Below are positions 24,851 to 37,476 of a stretch of 64,000 nucleotides of DNA, in pieces; within the stretch, counting starts at the first letter, position 1, and each line of letters starts with the position of its first letter. This DNA comes from Otis tarda. Its lineage: Eukaryota > Chordata > Aves > Otidiformes > Otididae. Made by a program: the position numbers and the translations under genes. The stretch lies in assembly GCA_026413225.1 (NCBI GenBank), contig CM048572.1, positions 7,192,001-7,256,000 of the forward strand. Direction: 5' to 3'. Below the pieces are notes generated by a model. It was not told where the DNA came from. It made no database searches and was given only the letters and a program-made list of their open reading frames with translations.

Positions 24851-26369
24851 GACTACATACAAATCTCTTAATTGTAGTCAATGTCTACTACAGCAGACAT
24901 GAAACAGCAGCTTTTTTTTTTTTTACTGAAAAAGAGGTGCAACTACAGGCAATGTAGTTATTTAACTACTTTCTACTAGAAAGTGATACCTTGTACTTGA
25001 GTGCATTATGCGTCTGCTAGGAAGCGTCAAGATCACTTTCAGAAAGGTTATGGAAAGATTTTGCCATGGAAAATGGACATGTTTTCAGATACATATTGCA
25101 TTATCTTATAAAAGATTTTAAGTCTTCCTTTAAGCTCCTGGCTAGTGCAAGTCTTAATATCTCATAAAAAAATATTGGAAGTAAGCCACAGTAACCTCTT
25201 TACACTTCAGGCCGTTCATGGATCCTATTTCACGGCTCATTCAAAAGGAAGATTAGAAGGACTTTTTCCATTTCATATATTAAATGGTTTAATTCACAAG
25301 GGATTTGTGTCAATGTAAGTATCCAAAAATAGCATTCTTCCTGTATAAATTGTATTTTTTCATCCTGATTAAGCCATGTTGCACCTGCACAGTCACTCAC
25401 TGCCACTGTTGCTCTGCTCTAAGAAAAATACTAATTTACAAAGAACTTGGATCTTAAAACAATCCCAAAAAGTTACAGTGGTGTTCTTTCAGTAAGAACC
25501 AAAACTAATGTTTACCTTAACTTCTGCAGAAAGCAACACCACGTATTTTAGGAAAGACTAACAAGAGTTTCAGGGGGGAATCATATTCATATTACATTTT
25601 GCTGAGCTTTGCTGCAATTTGTCCTATCCTAGTGACAAATATCAGAGGATCCTAAATAAGACCTCTGACATCCACTTTGTCACCCAAAAGCAGTTATTTC
25701 TGAAGCGTATGACCTAAGCATTATATTGATAAAGCTGCTATCTTGTCTGTCTTAGCAAGATCAGAAACTGAAGCAGCACAACCAAAAACCATAAATAATT
25801 AATGTGCTAAGTAACTTTCCTCAACAATCAAATGAAGATGCTAGCAGTTTACAGCCAAATTTCAGCTTCCATACTATTTGTACTCTCGAGTTTATTATGT
25901 GCAGTTACAGCTTTTCATAAGCAATATGATAAACCGTACTCAGCTATTTTCTTGCACTACTACAAAAATTAATACATTGATTAGCCCATAAATTTTATTA
26001 AGTTTTTGTCCACTAGTAATGTATTCCACTATTTACACAGCTGTTACTATAGTAAATCATTGCAGGAGGCAAACACAAGATACTACATTCGATTAGGATA
26101 ATCCGCTGCTGAACTGTCCCAGGAGAAAAGCAAAGAACAAACCTGTGCTTCCCGACACTCACCACTCCCTTGTCAGCAAACACGGGACAGACTTTGCAGC
26201 AAGGCGTGCATTTCATCCTCCTGTACTGCTAGGTCTAATAGAGGATGACAACTTACTAGTTCTGTCAGCTAGGTGGGTTTTTTTGCTCAACAGCCAAAAA
26301 GTCTTAGGAGGAGCTAAGTGACATGTCTACTTGGTTGGCACAATGTGCTACGTCTAATTGGGCTGATGT

Positions 26370-26512
26370 GTTTAGACAGCAATGCAGTAGAGTAATATGC
26401 TAGCTCCAGAAATGCAAGCACAATGAGTATGCTAACGCATTGCTAAACACAATTAATGAGCCCTGAATCTGAGCAGGGCTAATTAATCCAACTGCAAACT
26501 TTTCACAGTTGG
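26370..26512. repeat. cluster of three inverted repeats
   Basis: Pair 1: GTTTAG (26370-26375) plus CAATGC (26380-26385), with four unpaired bases between them, is complementary to GCATTGCTAAAC (26437-26448). Pair 2: ATTAATGAGCCCTG (26452-26465) is complementary at 13 of 14 positions to CAGGGCTAATTAAT (26474-26487) with an 8-base loop. Pair 3: CCAACTG (26488-26494) is perfectly complementary to CAGTTGG (26506-26512). Three arm pairs sit end to end in 143 bp, and TAATTA-type homeodomain-like cores lie within them. The region might be a structured RNA, a conserved regulatory element or an old foldback element; sequence alone does not decide. Confidence 0.8.
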
Positions 26513-29500
26513 TGACTGTGTGCTCCTAATTTTGTCTACAGATGCAATGGGAAGGGAAAATCGAGCTGGAAATTCTGAAAAGTTGCTGAGAACTTAGCAC
26601 TTTGGGTGAAGTCAGTGCCTTTCCAGTGTAGAAAAGGCTGTAAGAGTCAACTAGCTCCAACTGAGCAGCCTTCCACCTGCCAAAGCAGCAACAAAAATGC
26701 CCAAATGATACTTTTGACTTTTATCTGTCTCAATTAATAATTTGTAAAATGCAACCGTAACCTTTTCCATTCAAAAGGAGCACTAGGAAAAGTATTTATT
26801 TTTGTGAAGTATTACAGTGCTATTTGATGGGAATGAGGAAAATTTTCTACAAGGAAATCTGTATTAAGTAACCTGCTCAGACTGTATGCAGTAATTTCTA
26901 GTCTGGCACTTCTCAACTCTTCCATGCTGGATTCTGCAACGCTGCAAGAGAATTGTTCCAACATGTTAGTGTCAAAGCTCACTAAAATAAAACTTGAAGC
27001 ACTTTGGGGTAGACTGTACTAGAAGTCCTAAGAATAAAGGAAGAATCTCAGTTTGCAGTGAGGCTGGCAAACAGAACTCATACCACTTGAAAACATATTC
27101 TGCATTGTCTTTCATATCATATCTGCTTTTTGGAAAATGGAAAAGTCCCCAGTTTTAGAAATATATTTCATTTTAAAATTACCAGTCATGGTGTAGGTCA
27201 CAGTACTTCAAGCATAAACAGTCTGATTAACTGATTTTCCATTGTCTTGCCCTGTGTCACCTACATCTTTAAACCTGGAGCAGGGAGCAGCTCATGATCA
27301 GCATTTGTTCACATGTAGCAATATGGAGCCTAAGAAAAAAGTGATCATATTTCCAGTGAAAATACTAATTCATTGATTTGATAATAAAAGCACAGTTCCA
27401 CCAATGTCAAAGCAGAATTTAAGTCTAACAGTAAGCACATATTCCATGATGGTGATTTACCTTAAGTAAGTTCTGATCTATTCCATATCCTGAGAGAGAA
27501 CTGAGCTTGTTACAACAGGTAATTTCTTTTCTTAGTTATAATCAAGAAAGCTCTGGCTATCATTTATTTTAAAATTTATGGAGCTTCAGAAACCCGAGTA
27601 GCTTTTGCATAGATTCAGGTAGCATTTTGAGTTTCTGCACACTTTGTAAATAGGGATAGCACAAAGTAAATCATTTTGCTCTAACTCTGGATTACAATTT
27701 TCAAATCCAGAAGAGATTTAAAAGGTAACATGCAAAACTGTCCAGTAGAAAATAATCAAGTAGCAGAGGTCAGCCTTCATCCCTCACAAGATGACATTTT
27801 GGAAATAGAGAATAGAAGATAAGTAAGGAAAAAAAAAAACCTGCTTTCTCAGAAATGCAATAAAACCAAATGCATTTGTTTACAGTTACTCATAGATTCT
27901 CACAAACTTGTTGAGCTGCATTTTTATAGAGCAATTATAAATCTTTCATCTACCTTTCTCCCAGGACATTCTCAAGGCTATCATTAGTCCCTCAGCATCA
28001 GAAGAAAAGGTAAGATACCTCAGAGAATCCAGAATCTGACTCAAGAGTTAGAATGACACAATGTCTGTAGTTGCCTCAATGCACAGCTACGGTGTTATTT
28101 CAGCATCAAGAGGGACGGCATCATAACCTGGCAAGATTATATTCATGTCCTGCTTTCTACAGATTTTATGGCTCTATTTGCAAAACCCAAGATTCCCAAA
28201 AGTTTTCCTTTAATTCACTCCTAAAATGAAATATGAGATAGCTCATTTGTGTGTGTTACATTATCTCCACTAAGACAGTATGTGAGTTTTGCCCCTGTTT
28301 TACCCGTTTTTATTATCTGTGGACCCTTCAGCTCAGGGGTCAAAAGGCTTATCACTCTTACTACGGAGCTCTGTAGTAGCGCCATTAGCACTGAACCATA
28401 ATGCAGTATCTGAAAGGGTAATGGCAAAAAACCAGGTGGCTATGCATATTTTCTTTCTTTCCCCATAATGCATATACTTAATTTATAAACATAACTCATA
28501 TCTCAATTCAGGGACAAGCATAGCTATTCAAGTAGATTTTCTGCCTACAACGGATGTTATTTCCAACCTTTTCAATACAGAAACCTAAGGATATGGACAT
28601 GATATCTGAACCACAATGTTTAGAACACTTCGTAGGAAGTATATTTAGTCTTTAGTCTTTTAATTCTAGATTTCCTGTAACTGTACACAATGAGACACAG
28701 AAAACAAACACACAAAGGTATACAAACTTGACATCAGGAGAAACACTCACCTAAGGAATGAAGAGTGAGTATTTTGTGTGGAATTTCAAAATTCCTATGA
28801 CTTATCAAATCCATGTCCAAAATACACTAAAAAGTACAGTATGTAGCATGTACACATCCTTTGATTCAGCAGTGTATGTTGAAGAAAACAATTCAGAAGT
28901 GAAAACCAAAAAAGAGTGGCCATGTTTCCTCTTTGAGGCTTTATTTCCAAGTAAGACTATCTGGTCATCCCTGCATTCCAGACATCTCTGATAAATGCAA
29001 ATATTGCACCTGATCCATGAGAGAGCATCATATCTTTAAAAGTAGAAGGTCTAGTTTCATTAAATTTTTGGCATGAGAATAGCTGTCATGAATTTTTTTT
29101 CTCCAGTGCCACAGTTACAATTCACATTTACATGAACAATGCAAAGACATCTGAAGCCATCAATGTCCCAGTTCAACAATACGGAATGTTTACAATTAAT
29201 AAACCTATCTTACTTCTACTAGAGAGAAGTATCTTTGTTACCAAGGTGCTATTATGCCAATCTAGCTACAGTTTGACTAGGAAAGCATTCATAAAGAAAT
29301 CCTTACCAAGTGAGTCCATAAAAAAAATATAAGTTTTGATATAAGGGATCTGCAGCTAAGTATTTTGCAGTATGGTTGCATAAAGGGGGGAAATTTGTAC
29401 AATATATTCAAGAGTAAATAACCTCTATCTAAAATTTCTCTGGCACTTTTTACATATGAATTTTTTTTGCTAGTTTTTATTGAACATTCAGTTCCTCAGG

Positions 29501-30458
29501 ATTTCATTCCAAATGAAATGCTATTCCCAGTTCCACTTAATGAGGCAAAGACAGATAAGAGGATGACAAATTGAGGATGTATATTAGAATGTTTAGATAT
29601 GTTTACTATGCATCATGAATATCTTGTCTACAAGCTGAGTAAATTCAGAGTTTTAGCTCCTTTAGCTAAGGAGCTTCCATTTCAGACTGTGGCATCACTA
29701 ACATTAGAAATATTTTAAATATTCTGCAAGATGTTTAATAACATCTACAGCTGCATGAGGGTATGCAGTCTTACAACATATCACCTGTTCAAGATGATGT
29801 TGCTCAAAATTTGATTGTATTATACCTCAGCTATCAGTAATGCAGATATTCTTGCTCATGAACAGGACAAGCTCCCATCTGAAATGAAGGTAACTATAGG
29901 TGTAAATATTTTCTCTCTTCATCCAAGGTTCTTGCCTATGTTGTTTCTAAGGGTAACTTTTAATCCTATTCTTCATAATTTCCTAACATTTATCCTCTGC
30001 TTCCTCTAGGAAAAGACAAAGGTGCACTGAAGGTGTATGTTTCTTACAAACAATACACAGAAGATCACTCTGAAATAAAACTTAGATAGCATAACCACAG
30101 CATGCCAAAAGTATAAAAAAATCCTTACATTTCTATTCATGCAGACCAGCCACTGATTTCTAGCTCAATTGTAGCAAGTGGCATAAGAAAGCCAACCAGT
30201 TGTGTTACTAAGCTATAGAAAACTTAAGAAGTATTAAACAGCTCAACAAGTACTAGAAAGCATGCTTGAACATGGCAGCAACTTTGAACTGAAGCTACCC
30301 AGGCAAGTCCTAGTTCAGCAAGATAATGAATAGTATAGGTGATTAAATTTCAGGACTGGATTCCTAATGACCATCCTTCTGCATAGAATCTTGAGGGTAA
30401 AGGTCATTTAAGGTTATTAATTGTTTTTGAGCATTGGAGTATAGCGTATTAAAATGTG

Positions 30459-30530
30459 TGTGTATATATATATGCTTAACTTTATATCTATATATGTGTA
30501 CTTTTTTCTATATTTGTGTCTATATGTAAG
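30459..30530. repeat. degenerate TG/TA-rich microsatellite
   Basis: TGTGTGTATATATATATG followed by scattered TATATGTG-type units. Degenerate simple repeat. Confidence 0.7.
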
Positions 30531-30603
30531 TGCAAAAATAAAAACCACCTCCTCTCCCCCCGCCACCTTCACTTTTGGAAATTTTCTAGACGAGCCTGTA
30601 AGA

Positions 30604-30707
30604 GCCCTGAGTAAGCTGGTCTGACCTCACAGCTGATCCTGCTTTGAGCAGGGGCTTGACTAGATGAAGTCTTGAGATGCTTTCTCATCAGAATTTTCTT
30701 ATGATTC
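30604..30707 (+). mobile_element. old CR1 3' remnant
   Basis: The stretch from CCCTGAG to TATGATTC resembles the 3' untranslated end of CR1: ACAGCTGATCCTGCTTTGAGCAGG, then GGGCTTGACTAGATGAA, then a degraded TCTTGAGATGC block and a degenerate ATTCTTATGATTC end. Divergence from the younger copies at 54-60 kb is high, so this is an ancient insertion. Coding sequence is absent. Confidence 0.6.
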
Positions 30708-33144
30708 ATATTAAAATATCATCCTGCTTAAAGACATTTTAATGTTCAGAATTTGTTTTAGAATAATAAGAGCTGTAGAAGCTGCAAAATGCACAGACTA
30801 TCATTAGTATCTGATTATACTATTTGATTATAGTATTGACTATGATCAAATAATCAAATGTGAAGCCTGTTTTATTCATTATGAACAAGTATATTTCTCC
30901 TCATTTTCTCAGAAGTCATACTAGTCAAAGCAGCACAAAGAACAACACATAATTTACCACAGTTGCTAAAAAACCTCTGATTATAATGTATAGCACAGAC
31001 TAAGTTTTTTAAAAGAGGAAGAATAAAAGAAATGGAATGCCTATGTATTATCTGAGATTAGCATAACTAACTTTTTTTTTTTTATCATTTACACAGTTAC
31101 TAAGCAATTTTTTTTTCTTCTCATGCGAAAGATGAATGATGGAAAGTACCATTACCGTTACTGGTATTATATATTCCAGATAATAAACTTCTCAAATCTT
31201 CCAGCCAAGAAAGGATAATTTGGACAAAATAACTTAAGGAACCCAATATTAAGAAGTGTAAGAATGTATTCATTATACTGTATTAGCCCTCCCCTTTAGA
31301 TGTCCAAGGTATGATATTGCATTCAGTGTACAGGAAATGGAATAAAGGTGGGTTTCTCCAGAAATTAATTCAGGACCACTAAACTAGGAGCCAAATTTAA
31401 ACAGAGGAATCATTCCAGTCCAGATATCTAATTTACCTGATGCAACCTTTGCTACAAGAATATTCTTTGTGAAGTAATCATGCAATCTGTGATTTCAATA
31501 CCTAATAAATTGCTTAGACACCATTATTAACTCTTACTGTATCATTTTTGTTTCCTCAATGTTAGACTTCCACACCTTTACATTTTACTGAATTGTTTAT
31601 TCCCATAATCATTGAAGTGGTTGATAGACCACAAAGTTATGAGTAGTGCATGTTGTTGTCACCTTTAAGACCAGTGTTCTTTGACTGTGCAAACGTGTTG
31701 ACATTTGCAGCTGCTTATTTCTGACAGCTCACTAAAATGCTGAAGCAGAATATTGTTTCACAATTCACCCTCACCAATCAATTTACCAATATCTGACAGG
31801 AACATTTTAATGAATTTCTGGCACTTGTATGAGTGGTAGAGTGCATAACTAACCTTTTGAAATTAACATGGAAATCATTTGCTAAGGCTTAAGTTCACCA
31901 TATGCTTTATTTTATCAGTCAAGTATCATAGAAGACAAGTTTGTACCAATTTTGGTAGAGATTATTAAATCAGGCAAGAAATTACCCGAAATGATTACGA
32001 GTGAACTGAACCATGAACATTTTGCATATGCTTATGGGTAAGCAGTTTAGACACATGGATAGTTTTATTAAGTATAAACCACAACAAGTTTTTTTACTTA
32101 GCGTGATCATACTATCAATGCCAGCTGAATTATGCAACAAGAATAGTTATCTAAAAAGAGGAAGCTTCCTTTGCAATGGTAATTACAAGCAAAACAATGA
32201 GATTAACTCCTTAACCGATATATTTAAGTGAACCAATAAAGGTTTGCAAAAGGGTACAAAACATGTCAGTCTCTAAGAAACCTTTCTGGTCAGGGGTCGC
32301 TGACTGGTGTACTTTCTCATACTCTGTAGTCCCTATCTGCCACATATATATTCTTATTAACAATCATGACAAAAGCCATGGATAGTTTTAAGGAGAAGTA
32401 GATGCAGCTTTCACCTCTGAAGTCAATGACAAGCACACCAAGAAACAGGAACTGTAGGTTAGAGGTCCACAAAGTTTAGAATGCACTGGTGAAATACTTC
32501 AGCACACTTCAGAGTGCTGACAAGTGTAAGAAACATAGCTGAGGAAAGTACCAAGGCTGGAGACAGATTAGACATGGACAAAGGTGTTGCAGTATTTACA
32601 CACTAATTATAATTTTTCAGCTTACATTACAGCTTTGCCTTCCTGGATTACCACAGTAGCTGAGGATTACACTGCCAATTTAGTCAAGAAACAGCACAAA
32701 ACCTCAGAAAACTGAAAAGCTTGAGTTTACCAAGTACCAGAGTCAGGAATGTATATTTTCAGACAGATCATAAGTTCTTGAATTCCTCTTGTCTGTTCTG
32801 GAAGATTTTACTCTGTGCTCCTCATACACCAAAGAAATTGAGTTGAAGTGCACTACATAAGGAACACCCTCTCATTCACAAGGCTTCTTTCCTTCAGCTA
32901 CAGTTTAGTCATCTTGTATACCTCAACAGTACTAAAGAACTTACTGCTGATTCATCACTCAGGAAGGGAGTATGCCAAAATGGCTCGGCAGACATGTAGG
33001 CATGCAGAGACACGGATCTTAACTTCCATCCCCAAACAGACCAAAGGCACAACAGTCCCTCAAAGTATTAAAAGACTAAATCACTTCTAGTAAGCATGGG
33101 AAGAAAGTGAGAAGGGAGTTTTTTTTAAAATAATTCAAATTATT
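30708..33144. other. AT-rich non-coding DNA
   Basis: No open frame with protein-like content and no further mobile element was recognised between the two CR1 remnants. Confidence 0.65.
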
Positions 33145-33193
33145 TATGACCTTTAAAGGCCCCTTCCAACTCTAACTATTCTATGATTCTATA
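33145..33193 (+). mobile_element. very short CR1 3' end
   Basis: TATGACCTTTAAAGGCCCCTTCCAACTC followed by TAACTATTCTATGATTCTAT closely matches the last about 50 bp of the CR1 copy ending at 55039. It is a severely 5'-truncated insertion ending in the ATTCTATG repeat. A TA-rich microsatellite follows directly, possibly grown from the 3' repeat. Confidence 0.85.
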
Positions 33194-33290
33194 AATATAT
33201 ATGTAGATATACATACATGTACACCCTCCTAAACACACATTTATTTTAGCTTGTATAGATATACATGTGTGCCTATATATAGATATGTAC
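33187..33290. repeat. TA/TACA-rich degenerate microsatellite
   Basis: Units such as ATATATGTAGATATACATACATG recur directly after the short CR1 end. Microsatellites commonly start from retroelement 3' ends, which fits the position. Confidence 0.65.
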
Positions 33291-36200
33291 AGACACAGGC
33301 ACATACAATAAAAATGAAACAAAACTTAGATCCTTTATGTACTTTCTATTTTCCTGGAATTCAGAGAAGTGTTTTCTATTGTGGATTAAGATTCTTGTAC
33401 ATTTTACTGACCACAGACATAGGTCCACTGTAATCTCTGTGAAACAGATTTATCATGCCCTTGAGTAATCACAGGAAACTCAAGTTCAAGTATGCTGCTA
33501 GAATTCTGTATTCGTTCAGCAGTATTTTTTTTTCACTTTAACAGCCCACACTGACATCAACCCCAAAAAATGTTGCTGTGAATTGTAAATACCCAGATCT
33601 CCTCCATTTCTGTAGCTAATAGCAGTGAACCATTTTTCTTCCTACCAAACTCAAGATGACTTTGAGATTAGACCAACTTAATTAGAATGTACTAATTTTG
33701 CTTGATACCTTAGTCTTAAGTACTGACACTAAATATACCACACAAATAATGAAATTAAAAAAAAAAAAGCCATCTCTAGACCACGTGCTAGCATTTCTTT
33801 ACCTGCTTGCCCTCTGTGATCCCCACAGTCCTGGTGAAGAGGAAGAGGAAGCATTACAATTCGGAAGTTCCAAAGAATTGTTTCTTAAATGTTCCCTCAT
33901 AATGATTCTTTCCTACCATTAAGGATCATTAACTTATAACACTCCTGCCAAAATTACAACGTTCTTTCAAAACTTCAGTGCTGTAGGAGATGGGTGCCAA
34001 AATAGTCGAACTTCAAAAAAATCCTATCAGAGTTTCTTTGTGACTCAGAATCAATATAGCTTTCACTAAATAACTGAAATATTTGTCACAAGACTTCTGC
34101 CTTCTAGCCGGTTTGAAGAGCACTCCTTCGTTCTTCACAGAAGAAAAAGAATTCCTACTTTCTGCCATGCCATCTAAAGTTCTCTAGCAGCTAGGTATCC
34201 CAGGAATCCTACTTCTTCCCATCTACAATACCATAGCTAAAAGCTCTGTCTAGTAAAAATACTGTAGCCTAGATCATTGAGCAGCAATTTTTTTTTTCTT
34301 TCAGATAATCTTTTCACTGGAAGTTTATATAACATTGGAAAGTCAAGATTCATCTAGCACTGAGAAACACTGTCCTTCACCTTTTTACAATTCTGCTGAA
34401 AGTAAAAACTTGATCAAAGTAAAGGCTATATGAAGCAAACAGATAAAACCCAAACTCTACTGAAATACCAGGAAATCTCAAAATGGTCAACATTTCCACA
34501 GCCAAGCCCTACATAATTCTGAAAACAGGGAAGATGGTGAAAGTCTATCCATACCCACTTTTTTTTTTACCAATGGGAACAAAGTTTTATTCTATTTGCC
34601 GATATATATTTTTTCTTTTACAAGGCATCTTTCTTTCATTTACATGAAACATGAAACTGTGTATCATTCTGCAGACTCACAGTTAAATGTCTTATCTATG
34701 GAATTTTAGAAATAAAGTTTATATATATGGCTAAGATTTGAGAAAATAAGAAAAATTCAAAAGCCAGTAATTGAACTGCTGTAGTTGATTGCACTAGAAT
34801 TACTTTATATGGCATACTAATTCCAAAGATAGATTCTGTACAGCACACTAGAAAATGTTTATGCATATCACATTTATGATCAAGAGGAAATACGCTACTA
34901 ACTTTTATAACTTGGATAAGGTTTGATTAAATCTTCTTACCAGAGTTATGGGTGGACTTTGGAACTCAAATTTTGTTTTTCTGGTAGAACCCTTGATCAT
35001 TTTTATTTATTTGTATCATCAGGGATTCTCTGGCAGGTAAGTAAAAACCTCCCAGCAACTGACAGAGGTTACAGACTATCTTTTACAGAAGACTTGGCAT
35101 ACTTCCTTTCATATCGTCTGCGCTAAGTTTGTATGGAGATAAGATAGAGATGTGACAAGTACTTGTCATTCATGTGGCCACAAATGAAAAATATTTTCAG
35201 ATTTGAAATTTGATTTTGAATCATTGCCTGTATATATTCTTCTCAAGATTAAATCTCAGATCTTTATATCACTGGTAAGTGTCTTTACCCTAGAATTTAA
35301 TCACAGAACGCTCATGCAGTAACAAGTCACAGCAGTATTATATACATGTAAGAAAAACCTCAAGAAAGAGAGAAGTGGGACGTGAATGTATTTTTTCTTT
35401 TTAACAAGCCAGGATATATTCACAGCAACACAATGAACACATAACTACAAAAATTATTAAGTTACAATTATTGTGTTCGTAACTCATTCTACAATTAGAC
35501 ATGTGGTACACCTGAAGAACTGATAACATCTACATATGCACACGTTGCTATTTCCTACTGTTACTGTAACAGATTATTATTTGCCATATGGTGCGAACGG
35601 AATGGCTGCTCACTGCAGTTATGAATGGCTGGCTGCATCTAGACTACTGTGATTGCCAAATGCCAGGTTTAGAGTGATTATCTTCTAATGTTTTTAATAT
35701 CATCTTCTCTGCAGAATTGTGGTTTGCTGCATCTCTAGATGACTCCACTTTTCTATTATGCCAGACAAAGCATAGGAAATTCACTAATTCACACTAATGA
35801 CGTGGTGATCCTTTACAAAGTTATAGTTTGCAAATGTGTGATGTGATAGAATTTTATCACATACATTCAATCATGATGTTAAGTTTGCAAAGCCAGGTTT
35901 TATTTTCAAGTGGTTCTCATTAGTGCTGTGTATTTGAAAAAATAGTGTAATTCTTTAAATATGAGACTTCTCCATTCTATCTGCTGTTTAATCGAGTATG
36001 AGATTAGAATGACGAAATTGTACCTTTATAAAATGGGAATTACATCTTACAGTCTCAAAGTTCTACTACAAGACAATTAATTTTGTAAGCCATTAAATGA
36101 ACCAACTTAATCACACATAGATTTGCCTGTGCATTCAAACATAACTCCTTTCTCTACTTCCATTCATAAATGGCCCTCCGCAACATGTCACTCTTCTTCA

Positions 36201-37205
36201 GTCCTGGTCCCAGCTGCACCTGAATCTCCTCAAATTAGAACTAGCTAAGAAATATTACACCTGATTCCAAGCTGTCTTTGCACTAATTGATTAATATATA
36301 CACAGACTGACAAAAACTGTGTAACAGAAAACAAAATTGTTCAGCTCAAGCTTTTACCTCAAGACTTTCCATGAAACAAGCCACTTACCTGACCCACCCA
36401 AACACCAGTTTCCAAAATCATGTAAGTTTACAGCTGATACCCTGTCCCTATAAATTCTTTTTCAATTAGATTACAACATTATGGAGAAGCTAGAGTCTTG
36501 CCTTCATAACCTCCTGAAGGTGTAATACTGTACAGTAATACATTGCTGGAGTGGTACCGATCCTCTAATCAGGCGAAGAAACACTTATTGATGGGTTTCA
36601 TGCATGCTAGCAATAGAAAAGAAATGAGAAATTTAAGATTTTTCAGTTTCTGGATACAAGAATCAAATTCCCTTTCATTTATCCCGATGCAAGGTCAGAA
36701 GTACTTTTCTGGAAATTTGAATAGTTTGCATATAAGAAACTTTAAGCTATTTACAGAAATATATGTATTTATATATACAGCATGTGAAAAGCAAAACAAC
36801 CATCATCTGGGAAACAACTCCATCAATTGATCCCTTTAAAGACTTCTTTTTTTTAAGGAGGATGGAAGGGAAAAAAGAAGATTTTCCTTTCCCTTCTTTA
36901 CTTGGAAAAGACGCTGTAAGTAGGGAGTTTGAAACCTTGCTACTCTTCCCACTTTTCCCCTCCATTTCTGTGAAGCAAAGAGTGTTGGTTAAGTAGTTCC
37001 CTGAAAGCTGAATCAGTCTGAGTACATCACACAGGGACAGACTGTGGCTGTGAATAGCCGGGAAAGAATAGCTGCTGGGCACACAACCTCACACTGAAAA
37101 GGAACAGAAAAATTAACAAGCATAAGCACTTGTCTTTACTTTTTGGAACAGGATGGTAGAGCACGGGAAGACATGGAGGAACAAAACTTGAAAAGAATGC
37201 AAGAG
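33291..37205. other. AT-rich non-coding DNA
   Basis: No gene can be supported. One exon-like candidate on the + strand (34944-35036) and one on the minus strand (about 36390-36450) are described elsewhere. Otherwise only short homopolymers are seen. Confidence 0.6.
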
Positions 37206-37210
37206 CTAAT
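37206..37210. repeat. left target-site duplication CTAAT of solo LTR 2
   Basis: CTAAT directly precedes the LTR start TGTCCTGG and recurs at 37907-37911 after the terminal CA. Confidence 0.93.
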
Positions 37211-37320
37211 TGTCCTGGTTTCAGCAGGGATGGAGTTAATTTTTCTTCTCAGTAGCCAGTGTGTTTTGGATTTTGTGTGTGAAGAATGTTGATAAAAACA
37301 TTCTGATGATACGAGTTGTT

Positions 37321-37377
37321 GTTAATGAGACCAAGGACACTGTCTGGCTTTCCGAGTCTCGTTAAGGTCTCGTTAAC
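37321..37377 (+). repeat. direct and inverted repeats in the U3 part of solo LTR 2
   Basis: GTCTCGTTAA occurs twice, at 37356-37365 and 37367-37376, separated by one base. GTTAATGAGACC (37321-37332) is complementary at 11 of 12 positions to GGTCTCGTTAAC (37366-37377). The motif lies about 90 bp before the TATA box, where LTR enhancers usually sit, so it may be a protein-binding site; that role is inferred. Confidence 0.75.
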
Positions 37378-37469
37378 GTGCAGATGCGGGAAGCTGGGCG
37401 AAAGACAGACAGAATAATTGATCCAAACTGGCCAAAGAGAGTATTCCACGCCATAAACGTCATGCTCAG

Positions 37470-37476
37470 TATATAA
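37470..37476 (+). promoter_or_regulatory. TATA box of solo LTR 2
   Basis: TATATAA in the sequence CAGTATATAAGTGGG, 260 bp into the LTR. It is a good match to a core promoter TATA box and supports the + orientation. Confidence 0.7.

Larger units (their letters stand above)
8505..30603. other. AT-rich non-coding DNA, no supported gene
   Basis: About 22 kb without a recognisable coding gene or sizeable mobile element. All long open frames are low-complexity or protein-unlike. It contains homopolymer tracts, two small AT hairpins, a cluster of inverted repeats at 26370-26512, and three exon-like candidates (10609-10641, 25211-25314, and 26163-26225 on the minus strand) that are described as findings because support is only splice-like motifs plus an open frame. 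Confidence 0.65.

Noticed and set aside
36388-36450. Exon-like stretch on the minus strand ending in CAG/GTAAGTGG with a frame containing VSAVNLHDFGNWCLGG
   Set aside because: The donor is perfect but the acceptor lacks a pyrimidine tract and the peptide could not be tied to a family. It is kept only as a weak possibility.
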